Shown one piece after another: positions 1 through 7,671 of a DNA stretch of 12,925 bases. Made by a program: the position numbers and the translations under genes. The notes beneath the pieces were generated by a model. The model was not told the DNA's origin. It made no database searches and saw only the letters and a program-made list of their open reading frames with translations. Positions within the stretch are counted from its first letter, which is position 1, and each line of letters starts with the position of its first letter. Source of the DNA: Gemmatimonadales bacterium UBA7835 (GTDB lineage: Bacteria > Gemmatimonadota > Gemmatimonadetes > Longimicrobiales > Gaopeijiaceae); contig DLTN01000006.1 in the NCBI GenBank assembly GCA_002500925.1, positions 15,303 to 28,227 on the forward strand, written 5' to 3'.

Positions 1-558
1 GACATCGCGTGGGCTGCTGGCGCTTACTTTATGATGTTCCTCGGAGTCTCGATCTTTGTGATCTACCTACCCACCTGGCTTGAGCGCTCGGTTGGACTCA
101 CGGGCGGCCAAATCGCACTTATGTTCGTGGTGGGCGGCGTAGCAAACGTCCTCACGGGACCAAACGCAGGAAAACTCTCCGACAAGATCGGTCGAAAGGG
201 AATTATTCTGATGTCGTGCGTCGGCCTCTCGATCCTCATGTTCCTGACGACTCAGTTTATAACGGGTCCCGTTGCCGCTTATGTGTTTTTCTTCTTTACG
301 ATGGTCCTGGTCGCAATGCGAATTAGTCCATTTTCAGCCCTGTTAACCGCGCTAGTATCAGACGAGCGGCGAGGTTCCCTGATGAGCCTAACAGTTGCCC
401 TCGGCCAAGTCGGTTTCGCACTTGGCGGAGCTGTTGCAGGGCCACTCTACGCTGACATTGGCTATGCATCGAATACCGTACTCAGTGCAGCGTTCGTCTT
501 AATAATGGGTCTGATCGTCTGGTTCTTCGTACCTGAACCACCACGTGAGTCCGACTAA
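1..558 (+). CDS. MFS transporter, C-terminal half (5' end outside window)
   Basis: The reading frame is open from base 1 and ends at TAA 556-558, so the gene starts upstream of the window; the ATG at 31 is internal. About 185 residues are visible. They contain six hydrophobic segments, matching TM7 to TM12 of a major facilitator superfamily carrier. The loop between the second and third visible segments carries an MFS motif-A repeat, GKLSDKIGRKG (bases 169-201), with the expected Asp and basic residues. A second basic loop, SDERRGS, lies before the fifth segment. The protein ends in a short polar tail just after the last helix (FVPEPPRESD). Inner-membrane transport driven by an ion gradient is the family role; the substrate cannot be told from this half. 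Family assignment is firm, function unknown. Confidence 0.85.
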   Translation, partial: DIAWAAGAYFMMFLGVSIFVIYLPTWLERSVGLTGGQIALMFVVGGVANVLTGPNAGKLSDKIGRKGIILMSCVGLSILMFLTTQFITGPVAAYVFFFFTMVLVAMRISPFSALLTALVSDERRGSLMSLTVALGQVGFALGGAVAGPLYADIGYASNTVLSAAFVLIMGLIVWFFVPEPPRESD

Positions 559-747
559 TCGCCTATCTACAAAACCCGCAAAGGTTCGGAGGTTCTTAAA
601 CGACACGAAACAAATCAGCTTAAGGCGTAGTGATTACGGGTTAGCTTAAGCAGCGATGACTCGCTTGCGTCGGACTGCTAAAACCCGCGAGTTTACCTGC
701 CTTCAGGAACGTTCTGAGGCCTTATTCGTGGAGCCCTGAGAAGAGCC

Positions 748-1698
748 GTGCATTTAGATTTTGAGCGCGACATCGTTGAGATCCAGGCGCAGATCGATAA
801 GCTCCTGGACCTCGCCGAAAGGCGAGACATTGACGTGTCTAATGAAGTGAAGGTGCTGCGAGGCAAGCTCCAAGAGCTCAAGGTACGAACCTACGCCAAC
901 CTGACGCCTATGGAGCAGGTGCAGGTAGCGCGACACCCGCAACGTCCATACACCCTGGACTATATCAGCAGGATCTTTAGCGACTGGGTAGAGCTACACG
1001 GTGATCGAGGTTACAGAGATGACGAAGCGATAGTCGGCGGATGGGCTAGACTCGAGGACCGATCAGTCATGATCATCGGCCAGCAAAAAGGCCGGGATAT
1101 GAAAGAGAATCTGCGACGAAACTTTGGAATGCCCCACCCCGAAGGCTACCGAAAGGCGCTGCGGCTTCTAAAGCAGGCGGAAAAATTCGGCCGTCCAGTC
1201 ATAAGTTTCATTGACACCCCTGGAGCCTATCCAGGACTCGGTTCAGAAGAACGTGGAATCGGAGAAGCGATTGCCTTCAATCTCCGGGAGATGTCTCGCT
1301 TGAAGGTGCCAATCGTCTCAATAGTAATTGGTGAAGGCATGTCAGGTGGTGCGCTCGGAATCGGTGTAACCGATCGAATTCTCATGCTCGAGCATGCAAT
1401 CTACTCAGTCATTTCACCAGAAGGCTGTGCAGCAATCCTTTGGCGTTCGGCAGAGCACAAGGAGAAGGCAGCTAACGCCCTGAAGCTGACCGCAAAGGAT
1501 CTGCATGAGATCGGTATCTGCGACGAAATCGTGCCAGAACCAACCGGCGGCGCTCACGAGGATTGGGACACGACAGCTAAGGCTTTAGGAGAGGCTCTTG
1601 CGCGAACTATACCAGCGCTTGAAAAACTCTCTATAAGCAAACTGCAAGCACAGCGCTGGGACAAGTACGGGGCCATAGGCGCATGGCGCGAAGACTGA
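748..1698 (+). CDS. accA: Acetyl-CoA carboxylase carboxyltransferase subunit alpha
   Basis: With AccD, AccA transfers the carboxyl group from carboxybiotin to acetyl-CoA, giving malonyl-CoA, the committed step of fatty acid synthesis in the cytoplasm. At 316 residues it is close to the E. coli protein (about 319). The start is GTG at 748, giving MHLDFERDI, which matches the usual AccA N-terminus; a weak purine-rich GAGAAG lies just upstream. A helical N-terminal region (residues 5-50) precedes the crotonase-fold carboxyltransferase domain. Family signatures are intact: GQQKGRD (111-117), NFGMPHPEGYRKA (125-137), DTPGAYPGLGSEERG (156-170), the oxyanion-type GEGMSGGALG (195-204) and SVISPEGCAAILW (220-232). 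No accD is adjacent. The end overlaps the apparent metG start by 16 bases, suggesting co-transcription. Identification is very secure. Confidence 0.97.
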   Translation: MHLDFERDIVEIQAQIDKLLDLAERRDIDVSNEVKVLRGKLQELKVRTYANLTPMEQVQVARHPQRPYTLDYISRIFSDWVELHGDRGYRDDEAIVGGWARLEDRSVMIIGQQKGRDMKENLRRNFGMPHPEGYRKALRLLKQAEKFGRPVISFIDTPGAYPGLGSEERGIGEAIAFNLREMSRLKVPIVSIVIGEGMSGGALGIGVTDRILMLEHAIYSVISPEGCAAILWRSAEHKEKAANALKLTAKDLHEIGICDEIVPEPTGGAHEDWDTTAKALGEALARTIPALEKLSISKLQAQRWDKYGAIGAWRED

Positions 1699-3275
1699 GC
1701 GGGGACTCGAGGTTGGGCACGATCGAGCGCCGGTTCTTGACTACCCCGATCTACTACGCATCGGGGGAACCGCACATTGGCCATGCATACACCACGATCC
1801 TGACGGACGTACTCGCTCGCTTTCACCGTCAGGATGGCAAGGACGTCTTCTTCCTTACCGGCACTGACGAGCATGGACAGAAGATTCAGGATGAAGCTGA
1901 GAAGCGAGGTGTCGAGCCGATTGAGCTCTGTGACGTAATGGCGGAGCGCTTCAAACAAGCGTGGGACAGGCTTGGCATCTCATACGACCGATTCATCCGT
2001 ACAACAGAAGACCAGCATAAAGCGACCGTTACAGCATTCCTGCAACGACTCTGGGATCGCGATCAGATCTATGAAGGAACGTATTCAGGCTGGTATTGCG
2101 TCTCTGACGAGCGTTACTGGACTGAGAAAGACCTTGGAGAAGATCGCACCTGTCCTATTTGCGGCCGAGAAGTCACCTACGTCGAAGAGAAAAACTATTT
2201 CTTCAAAATGAGCGAGTGGCAGGATGCACTCGTCAAACAAATTCAAGACAACCCAGACTGGATTGTCCCAGAGATCCGAAAAAACGAAATACTCAGCTTT
2301 CTGAAACAACCGCTCGGCGACCTCTCCATATCGCGTCCAAAATCGCGCCTATCTTGGGGGATTGATCTGCCATTCGACCGAGACCATGTAGCATATGTGT
2401 GGGTCGACGCGTTAATCAATTACCTCACTGCTTCAGGTGCAATCGATCCCAGCAGGGCAGACGGCGAACAGGGTTTTGAAGATGTAGCACTCTCGTGGTG
2501 GCCTGCAGACATGCACCTAGTCGGTAAAGACATCCTTACCACACATTCCGTGTATTGGCCGACGCTGCTTATGGGTGTCGGGCTTCCGGTACCGCGACAG
2601 ATCCTCGCTCATGGCTGGTGGGTTGTAGGAGAGACGAAAATGTCAAAATCGCTCGGTAATGTCGTGGACCCACTCATGCTAAGAGATACGTTCGGCACGG
2701 ATGCGGTTCGTTGGTACCTCATGCGGGAGATGCCCACGGGTGCCGACGCGTCGTATACACCGGAACGGTTCTTAGCACGTTATGATGAGCTCGCCAACGT
2801 GCTGGGTAACCTGGTGAGCCGCTCCACGTCGATGATTAACAAATATCGCGCTGGCCTCGTGCCTGACGCAGCTTCTAACGGACTTGACCCTGAAGTTGAT
2901 CACGCACTCGAATCAGCACGCTCAGCGATAGAGCGACTGAAGGTGCATGACGCATTTGCTGCCGCGATGGACTTAGCTCGAGCCGCTAATGTCTACATCG
3001 AAGAGCGTAAGCCCTGGGCACAAGCAAAAGATCCTGAGCTTGCTACCGAGCTTGACGAAACGCTCGCGACGCTAGCGCGAGTCTTGGTCGTGCTCTGCGC
3101 ATTATTCCAGCCAGTGGCAACCGAGAAGATGCATGAACTCGCGCTCCGCTTGGGACTAGATGGCGTTCCAACCTTAGAAAAGGCAGTAGCTGAGGACATG
3201 ACCGGTAAAAGATTGGCAACAGGAGACCCGCTCTTCCCGAGAGTGCATCCAGAGTGGATGGATAAGACGACGTGA
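1683..3275 (+). CDS. metG: Methionine--tRNA ligase, short form
   Basis: This class I aminoacyl-tRNA synthetase charges tRNA-Met with methionine in the cytoplasm. The nucleotide-binding HIGH motif is at residues 31-34, within TTPIYYASGEPHIGHAY, and KMSKS is at 319-323. The insertion domain resembles the Thermus/Bacillus type: one C-x2-C knuckle (C157, C160) plus an extra Cys at 139. Downstream are the conserved LSISRPKSR and YVWVDALINY segments, then an alpha-helical anticodon-binding domain. The protein stops after about 530 residues, so the C-terminal Trbp111-like dimerisation/tRNA-binding domain of longer MetRS proteins is absent. The ATG at 1683 overlaps accA by 16 bases. A TTG at 1713, preceded by GGGGA/CGAGG, would remove the overlap and ten poorly conserved residues, so the start is uncertain. 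The function is secure. Confidence 0.96.
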   Translation: MARRLSGDSRLGTIERRFLTTPIYYASGEPHIGHAYTTILTDVLARFHRQDGKDVFFLTGTDEHGQKIQDEAEKRGVEPIELCDVMAERFKQAWDRLGISYDRFIRTTEDQHKATVTAFLQRLWDRDQIYEGTYSGWYCVSDERYWTEKDLGEDRTCPICGREVTYVEEKNYFFKMSEWQDALVKQIQDNPDWIVPEIRKNEILSFLKQPLGDLSISRPKSRLSWGIDLPFDRDHVAYVWVDALINYLTASGAIDPSRADGEQGFEDVALSWWPADMHLVGKDILTTHSVYWPTLLMGVGLPVPRQILAHGWWVVGETKMSKSLGNVVDPLMLRDTFGTDAVRWYLMREMPTGADASYTPERFLARYDELANVLGNLVSRSTSMINKYRAGLVPDAASNGLDPEVDHALESARSAIERLKVHDAFAAAMDLARAANVYIEERKPWAQAKDPELATELDETLATLARVLVVLCALFQPVATEKMHELALRLGLDGVPTLEKAVAEDMTGKRLATGDPLFPRVHPEWMDKTT

Positions 3276-3317
3276 TCCCAACATCGGCCGCCTTCAAACA
3301 ATGCAGTGTCAGCTCGC

Positions 3318-3347
3318 TTGACCACGCTTTTCAATGATAAGTAACTT
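3318..3347 (+). promoter_or_regulatory. Possible promoter upstream of the M23 peptidase gene
   Basis: TTGACC (3318-3323) fits the sigma-70 -35 consensus at five of six positions. Eighteen bases later comes TAACTT (3342-3347), a poor -10 match. The 160-base gap after metG is where a promoter for the downstream peptidase would lie, and it would give a leader of roughly 80 bases. This is pattern matching only, and the -10 element is weak. Confidence 0.25.
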
Positions 3348-3435
3348 TTCCGTCGGAGTCTGTCGGTCTCGGGGCCACATCTACCCCGCTGAGCGTAGGA
3401 CTGAATCACGCGCTCACGGAATGTGAGGGAGAACT

Positions 3436-4368
3436 GTGGCTCGAGACAAATGGACCCTTCTCGTTATGCGAGGACTGGACCAACCAGCCAAACAATACTC
3501 GCTTTCTCCACTCCTGAGGAAGCTGATCGTGGCGGCAGGTGTGGCCTCGGCCATAGTCGTATTTCTGAGTGCTAGTGTCGTTGGTGTCGGCTTACTCAAT
3601 CAGTCGCAGTTAGCAGACACAGAGGCACGAAATAGCACACTCGAAGCCGGACTGGCTCAGCTCCAAGAACAGATTGCGAATCTCGAAGCTACACTAGACC
3701 GAGTCGCTGAAGACGATGCCCACTTCCGCAATCTGGCTGGACTAGAGACCATCAGCCCTGAGGTCATGAAGGTTGGTGTGGGCGGGCCAGGTATGGGGAT
3801 GTCTGAATCCTTGCCCTTCTCGGAAACGGACTCTGAGACCGCGACGCAGATATACTCCGCTGTCTACGATCTCAGTGAACTGGAGAGGCGCGCCAAGCTG
3901 CTCTCCGAGAGCCTGACCGAAGCTACAGACTCGGTTCGTAACTACAGAGAGCTACTCGAGTCTACGCCATCAATTCTCCCAACAGAGGGGTGGATCAGCA
4001 GTGGGTTCTCTAAGTCGCGAGTGCATCCGCTTCATCATTTGCCGATGCCTCATTTAGGCATCGATATTTCTGCGCCAGCTGGCACTCCGATAGTGGCTGC
4101 CGCGAAGGGTCGCGTGACTCGATCACGTTGGGTCGTAGGATACGGACTCACTATAGAGATCGACCACGGTTTCGGGTTCACAACGCTGTACAGCCATGCT
4201 TCGGAACTGGTCGTTCAGGCTGGTGAGAACGTCACGCGAGGGCAAGTTATCGCTAAGGTCGGCAGCACTGGGACCGCGACTGCACCGAACCTACACTACG
4301 AGGTGAAAGTTGATGGAATCGCGCAGGACCCGTACCGGTTTATCCTGCCAAACCTCAGTCGGAACTGA
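3436..4368 (+). CDS. Membrane-anchored M23 (LytM-type) peptidoglycan endopeptidase family protein
   Basis: This is a probable cell-wall hydrolase, or a LytM-type regulator of one. The start is GTG 3436, with a good Shine-Dalgarno GAGGGAG just upstream (around 3425-3431). A short cytoplasmic N-terminus is followed by one membrane segment (about residues 30-54), then coiled-coil stretches (about 57-92 and 141-172) and a C-terminal M23 domain (about 183-303). Zinc ligands fit H206 and D210 (HLGID) and H287 (LHYEV); H254 in LYSHAS matches the first catalytic His. The position usually occupied by His in the final H-x-H pair is Asn285 (PNLHYE), so activity may be altered. The arrangement resembles periplasmic MepM/NlpD-like proteins with coiled coil and LytM domain. 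It appears to stand alone, separated by signals on both sides. Family is secure, catalytic status open. Confidence 0.9.
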   Translation: MARDKWTLLVMRGLDQPAKQYSLSPLLRKLIVAAGVASAIVVFLSASVVGVGLLNQSQLADTEARNSTLEAGLAQLQEQIANLEATLDRVAEDDAHFRNLAGLETISPEVMKVGVGGPGMGMSESLPFSETDSETATQIYSAVYDLSELERRAKLLSESLTEATDSVRNYRELLESTPSILPTEGWISSGFSKSRVHPLHHLPMPHLGIDISAPAGTPIVAAAKGRVTRSRWVVGYGLTIEIDHGFGFTTLYSHASELVVQAGENVTRGQVIAKVGSTGTATAPNLHYEVKVDGIAQDPYRFILPNLSRN

Positions 4369-4397
4369 TTGCGGACAAAGTGTTACTGAGGGTTCGA

Positions 4398-4419
4398 GGA
4401 TCATCGCCATGATTTTCTT
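4398..4419 (+). terminator. Weak intrinsic terminator candidate after the M23 gene
   Basis: A small hairpin, ATCAT-CGCC-ATGAT, extended by two possible G-U pairs, is followed directly by TTTCTT. It begins 30 bases after the peptidase stop codon. The stem is AT-rich and short, so termination may be partial. Confidence 0.35.
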
Positions 4420-4422
4420 AGC

Positions 4423-4454
4423 ACCGTCGAAAGGTTGATCGGCCTTTTTACGGT
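4423..4454 (+). terminator. 12-base-arm hairpin between the M23 and lipoprotein genes
   Basis: The arms 4423-4434 (ACCGTCGAAAGG) and 4443-4454 (CCTTTTTACGGT) pair with ten Watson-Crick pairs, one G-U and one mismatch, around an 8-base loop. The T-run lies inside the right arm, not after it, so this is either an atypical terminator for the peptidase gene or a structured leader of the lipoprotein gene, whose start is 54 bases downstream. The pairing is seen directly; the role is inferred. Confidence 0.4.
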
Positions 4455-4507
4455 CACTAGCTTCGAGGCTTCGGATTCATCTTTATACGATCGACGGAGA
4501 CAGTTTC

Positions 4508-5281
4508 ATGAGAAGGTCCATCCCGTTTGCCCTCATCCTCGCCGCAGCCGCCTGCGGTCCGGCCGAGGTTGTAGTAACAATGGAGATCGACGTTCAGAAT
4601 CCCGATGCCGAAGGCACAATGCAGCTTGCCCTCTCAGATATCGAGGTGCAGCTGATTCCTTTCGACCGTGACGTCGTCTTTGATTCGATGACGACTGCGT
4701 TTGGGACACCGGAACCAGAGGTGCCACAGGACCTCATCGAACAACGTGCCGAAGTCCAAGCAGCTCAGGCGGAGTGGGACGCTGCGACTCGCCGTTGGGC
4801 GACGATTCGCGATACTCTACAGAAACTAAGTGGCGTGCTTGAGACGCTGAATCGTGGGTCCGGTGACTACGTCGTCTTGTTCCGCGAGTTCAACGACTGG
4901 GACAGTCAGCTCGGTGCTGCTGAGCGAGCGCAAGAACGCACGTTTTCCGCATTCGACGCACTACAGCAGGGTACAATCCGTGCATCGGATTCAGTGCGGG
5001 TTTTGCAGGACAACTGGGCGGACGACGCATTTGCAGGTGTTGGAACTGTCTTCGCTGAGAAACAGAGCGTACTTGGATTGGACTGGGTCATGGACACAAC
5101 GGATGCCAGTGGCGTAGCCCGGGGTGGCCTAATGGTGAAACCAGGACAGTACTGGATCTACGCTCGCTACGAGCAGGCCTATACGGAACTCTACTGGAAT
5201 GTTCCAATCACAGTGGAAGGGGGGGAGCCTCTGACCGTTTCGCTCACGCGCTCTAACGCGCAGGAGCGCATCAAGCTCTAG
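4508..5281 (+). CDS. Putative lipoprotein with a regulatory-type beta-sandwich, function unknown
   Basis: I do not recognise a characterised family. The ATG at 4508 follows GGAGA at a good distance. Residues 1-15 form a short lipoprotein-type signal (two Arg, hydrophobic core, AAAA) with the candidate lipidated Cys at 16, so the product probably sits in an envelope membrane. Residues about 21-65 are beta-rich (VVVTMEIDV, DIEVQLIPFDRD). Residues about 73-165 are charged and helical, likely coiled coil. Residues about 193-247 are beta-rich again, with TDASGVARGGLMVKPGQYWIYARY and NVPITVEGG, like carboxypeptidase-regulatory/transthyretin-like folds. The layout looks like one beta-sandwich interrupted by a long helical insertion. 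A strong terminator follows 44 bases after the stop codon. It is transcribed with the same polarity as the M23 gene but separated by hairpins. A real gene; function cannot be assigned. Confidence 0.8.
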   Translation: MRRSIPFALILAAAACGPAEVVVTMEIDVQNPDAEGTMQLALSDIEVQLIPFDRDVVFDSMTTAFGTPEPEVPQDLIEQRAEVQAAQAEWDAATRRWATIRDTLQKLSGVLETLNRGSGDYVVLFREFNDWDSQLGAAERAQERTFSAFDALQQGTIRASDSVRVLQDNWADDAFAGVGTVFAEKQSVLGLDWVMDTTDASGVARGGLMVKPGQYWIYARYEQAYTELYWNVPITVEGGEPLTVSLTRSNAQERIKL

Positions 5282-5325
5282 CTTGCCAGTCGGATTTGGA
5301 TCCGGCAAACTTCAAGCTATATGAA

Positions 5326-5363
5326 CCGCCCGGGCGCACACTGCGTCCGGGCGGCTTTCCTTT
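5326..5363 (+). terminator. Strong intrinsic terminator after the lipoprotein gene
   Basis: A GC-rich 13-base stem (5326-5338, CCGCCCGGGCGCA, with 5342-5354) contains one G-U pair and a 3-base loop. It is followed by CTTTCCTTT. It lies 44 bases after the lipoprotein stop codon and separates that gene from the fadJ-like gene. Confidence 0.85.
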
Positions 5364-5454
5364 AGGCCTCCGCACGGTATCCTTCCCAGATTGACAAGCG
5401 CCCCCAAAAACCTCCGGGGTCCGCGTTCTGGACATCGGATTATCTGCTTTACAC

Positions 5455-7650
5455 ATGACCACGAGCCCTAGCCCCACATTCGAGATCGACGAGCACTCGA
5501 TCGGCTGGATCATATTCGACGATCCAGAACGTTCTGTTAATGTGCTCACCGAGTCGGTGATGCGGCGGCTTGCAGAAGCCACTAATGAAGCCTTGCGCGC
5601 ATGCCAAGAAGCACGCGTGCGAGCAGTGGTAATTCGTGGCAAAGATGACTCGTTCATTGCTGGTGCAGATATCAACTTGATCGGTACCACCGAAGATCCT
5701 GAGATTGCAAAGGAATCCATCGAACTCGGTCAGGAGATCTTCTCCGGCATTTCTAGTCTACCCGTCCCCACCATAGCTGCGGTGCATGGAGCCTGTGTGG
5801 GAGGAGGGGTGGAGCTATCACTCGCTTGTGATCATCGGGTGCTATCCAGCTCCGATAGCACCACGATGAGCCTTCCAGAGGTTCAGCTTGGAATTCTGCC
5901 AGCCTGGGGAGGGACAACGCGACTTACCCGCCTTATAGGGCTGAGGGCCGCACTCGATATGCTGCTCTCAGGAAGAAAGGTCTCACCCGCAAAAGCAAAG
6001 TCCATCGGATTGGCATCGGAGGTAATTCCAGCAGCGATCTTCCACACTTCAGTACAGGAATTTGCACAAAGTATCCTCAGTAAAAAGAGAGGGCCCCGTG
6101 CCAGAAAACGTCCTGGCCTTGGACAGCTCCTCGATGCTACACCTCTTGGAAGAAGCATTGTTCTAAGAATGGCGAGAAAGAAGGTCGCCAAGCGTCTCGG
6201 AGGACAATACCCGGCGCCCACAGCGATTTTAGAAGTCTTGACCAGGACTGTGGGAAAATCTGTCGCGGAAGGTCTCTCCGCTGAAGCAACTAACGCCGCC
6301 ATCCTTCTGGTAAGCCCGGTCTGCAAAAACCTTGTACACGTATTCCATCTGCGTCAGATGTCCAAGAAGGGCACGGGCATACCGACAGATTCAGCAGCAG
6401 GGCCGAGGGCTATTTCGAAGATCGGTGTTCTCGGCGCTGGGGTCATGGGGGGCGGGATTGCACAACTTGCAGCATCCCGAGGGGTGGTGACCTGGATGAA
6501 AGACATCGAACACGGAGCGGTCACAAGAGGACTCCAACACGCTCGAAGTCTGATAAGAGGAAAAGTAACTAGGCACCGAATGACCAATTCAGAAGCACGC
6601 CAGGCGATGGACCGTATCTCGGGGGGCGTCGCCTATCACGGTCTTTCAGGTTCCGACATCGTCGTCGAAGCTATCGTCGAAAAAATAGAGCTAAAGAAAG
6701 CGGCCCTCTCCGAGCTAGAGGAATACCTGTCGGATGACTGCGTAATCGCAACAAACACCTCATCTCTATCTGTCAAAGAGATCGCAACTGCACTCAAGCA
6801 ACCACAGCGGTTTTGTGGCATGCACTTTTTCAACCCAGTACATCGCATGCCCCTTGTTGAGGTGATCCGCGCTCCCGAAACATCGGACGCTGCGATCGTC
6901 ACGACCTACCAGCTCGCTCTCAAGCTCGGCAAGGTTCCAGTCGTAGTCAGTGACGGTCCCGGATTCCTAGTTAACCGAATTCTGGGACCGTACATGAACG
7001 AAGCCGGATTCTTACTGTCCGACGGTGCTTCAATCAAGATGATTGATGGCTCAGCCAAGCGCTTCGGCATGCCTATGGGACCACTTCGCCTCTTAGACGA
7101 AGTAGGGATCGATGTCTCAACCCACGCAGGGTCATCTCTCTATCAAGCTCTTGGCGAACGCCTTAAACCAGCTCCCGCCCTAGTAGACCTTGGGAATACA
7201 GGGAGACTAGGGAAAAAAGGAGGAAGGGGATTCTACCTCTACGAGGAAAGCCGAGAACGACAAATCGACGATACCATCTATGTCGAGCTTCCGTCCGTTC
7301 CAGCACCTGATAGCAACCGGCCAAGCTCTATCTCCGGAGAGGAAGGACAAGGCCAAATCCTACGCCGGCTCGTGCTTGCAATGATCAATGAGGCAGCTCG
7401 AACCCTCGAGGAGGGAATCGTGATTTCAGCAGCTGAAGTCGATCTTGCTATGATCATGGGCACCGGATTCCCTCCTTTTAGAGGAGGCCTGCTGCGCTTT
7501 GCCGACACGATACATCCGCGTGGGATCGTGGACAGACTCGAAATGTTAGCGGAGAAGCACGGACCTCGATTCACGCCAGCTCCCGCGCTAACCCGACTCG
7601 CCTCAGAAGACCTCACTTTTTATAGTGCCTTCCCTCCAAGTGGCTCGTAA
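5455..7650 (+). CDS. fadJ: Bifunctional enoyl-CoA hydratase / 3-hydroxyacyl-CoA dehydrogenase (FadJ/FadB type)
   Basis: This is the multifunctional subunit of fatty-acid beta-oxidation: it hydrates trans-2-enoyl-CoA and oxidises the L-3-hydroxyacyl-CoA with NAD+. At 731 residues it has the usual length. The crotonase domain (about 10-280) has both catalytic glutamates, E120 in GACVGGGVELSLACDHR and E142 in SLPEVQLGILPAWGGTTRL. An Arg/Lys-rich segment lies at 209-222. The NAD domain begins with KIGVLGAGVMGGGIAQ (322-337), and the dehydrogenase residues are H457 (GMHFFNP), E469 (PLVEV) and N507 (FLVNRIL). Two C-terminal dehydrogenase domains follow, with GKKGGRGFYLY (587-596) and GTGFPPFRGG (669-678). 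No Shine-Dalgarno is visible before ATG 5455. No thiolase partner is nearby, so FadJ versus FadB cannot be decided by context. The next gene begins 21 bases downstream. Confidence 0.93.
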   Translation: MTTSPSPTFEIDEHSIGWIIFDDPERSVNVLTESVMRRLAEATNEALRACQEARVRAVVIRGKDDSFIAGADINLIGTTEDPEIAKESIELGQEIFSGISSLPVPTIAAVHGACVGGGVELSLACDHRVLSSSDSTTMSLPEVQLGILPAWGGTTRLTRLIGLRAALDMLLSGRKVSPAKAKSIGLASEVIPAAIFHTSVQEFAQSILSKKRGPRARKRPGLGQLLDATPLGRSIVLRMARKKVAKRLGGQYPAPTAILEVLTRTVGKSVAEGLSAEATNAAILLVSPVCKNLVHVFHLRQMSKKGTGIPTDSAAGPRAISKIGVLGAGVMGGGIAQLAASRGVVTWMKDIEHGAVTRGLQHARSLIRGKVTRHRMTNSEARQAMDRISGGVAYHGLSGSDIVVEAIVEKIELKKAALSELEEYLSDDCVIATNTSSLSVKEIATALKQPQRFCGMHFFNPVHRMPLVEVIRAPETSDAAIVTTYQLALKLGKVPVVVSDGPGFLVNRILGPYMNEAGFLLSDGASIKMIDGSAKRFGMPMGPLRLLDEVGIDVSTHAGSSLYQALGERLKPAPALVDLGNTGRLGKKGGRGFYLYEESRERQIDDTIYVELPSVPAPDSNRPSSISGEEGQGQILRRLVLAMINEAARTLEEGIVISAAEVDLAMIMGTGFPPFRGGLLRFADTIHPRGIVDRLEMLAEKHGPRFTPAPALTRLASEDLTFYSAFPPSGS

Positions 7651-7671
7651 CACGGGTCCAGTGAACCATCC

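Noticed and set aside
571..688. Short direct repeats in the gap before accA: AAAACCCGC at 571 and 680, AGCTTAAG at 617 and 643
   Set aside because: Only 8-9 bases, two copies each, no dyad or promoter context; easily chance. No RNA gene or terminator could be supported in this 189-base gap.
1554..1958. Minus-strand open frame spanning the accA/metG junction
   Set aside because: Overlaps two conserved genes and has no recognisable domain or ribosome site.
5391..5396. Perfect TTGACA -35 hexamer upstream of the fadJ-like gene
   Set aside because: At 16-18 bases downstream the sequence is GC-rich (CCGGGG region) with no -10-like hexamer, so a promoter is not supported.
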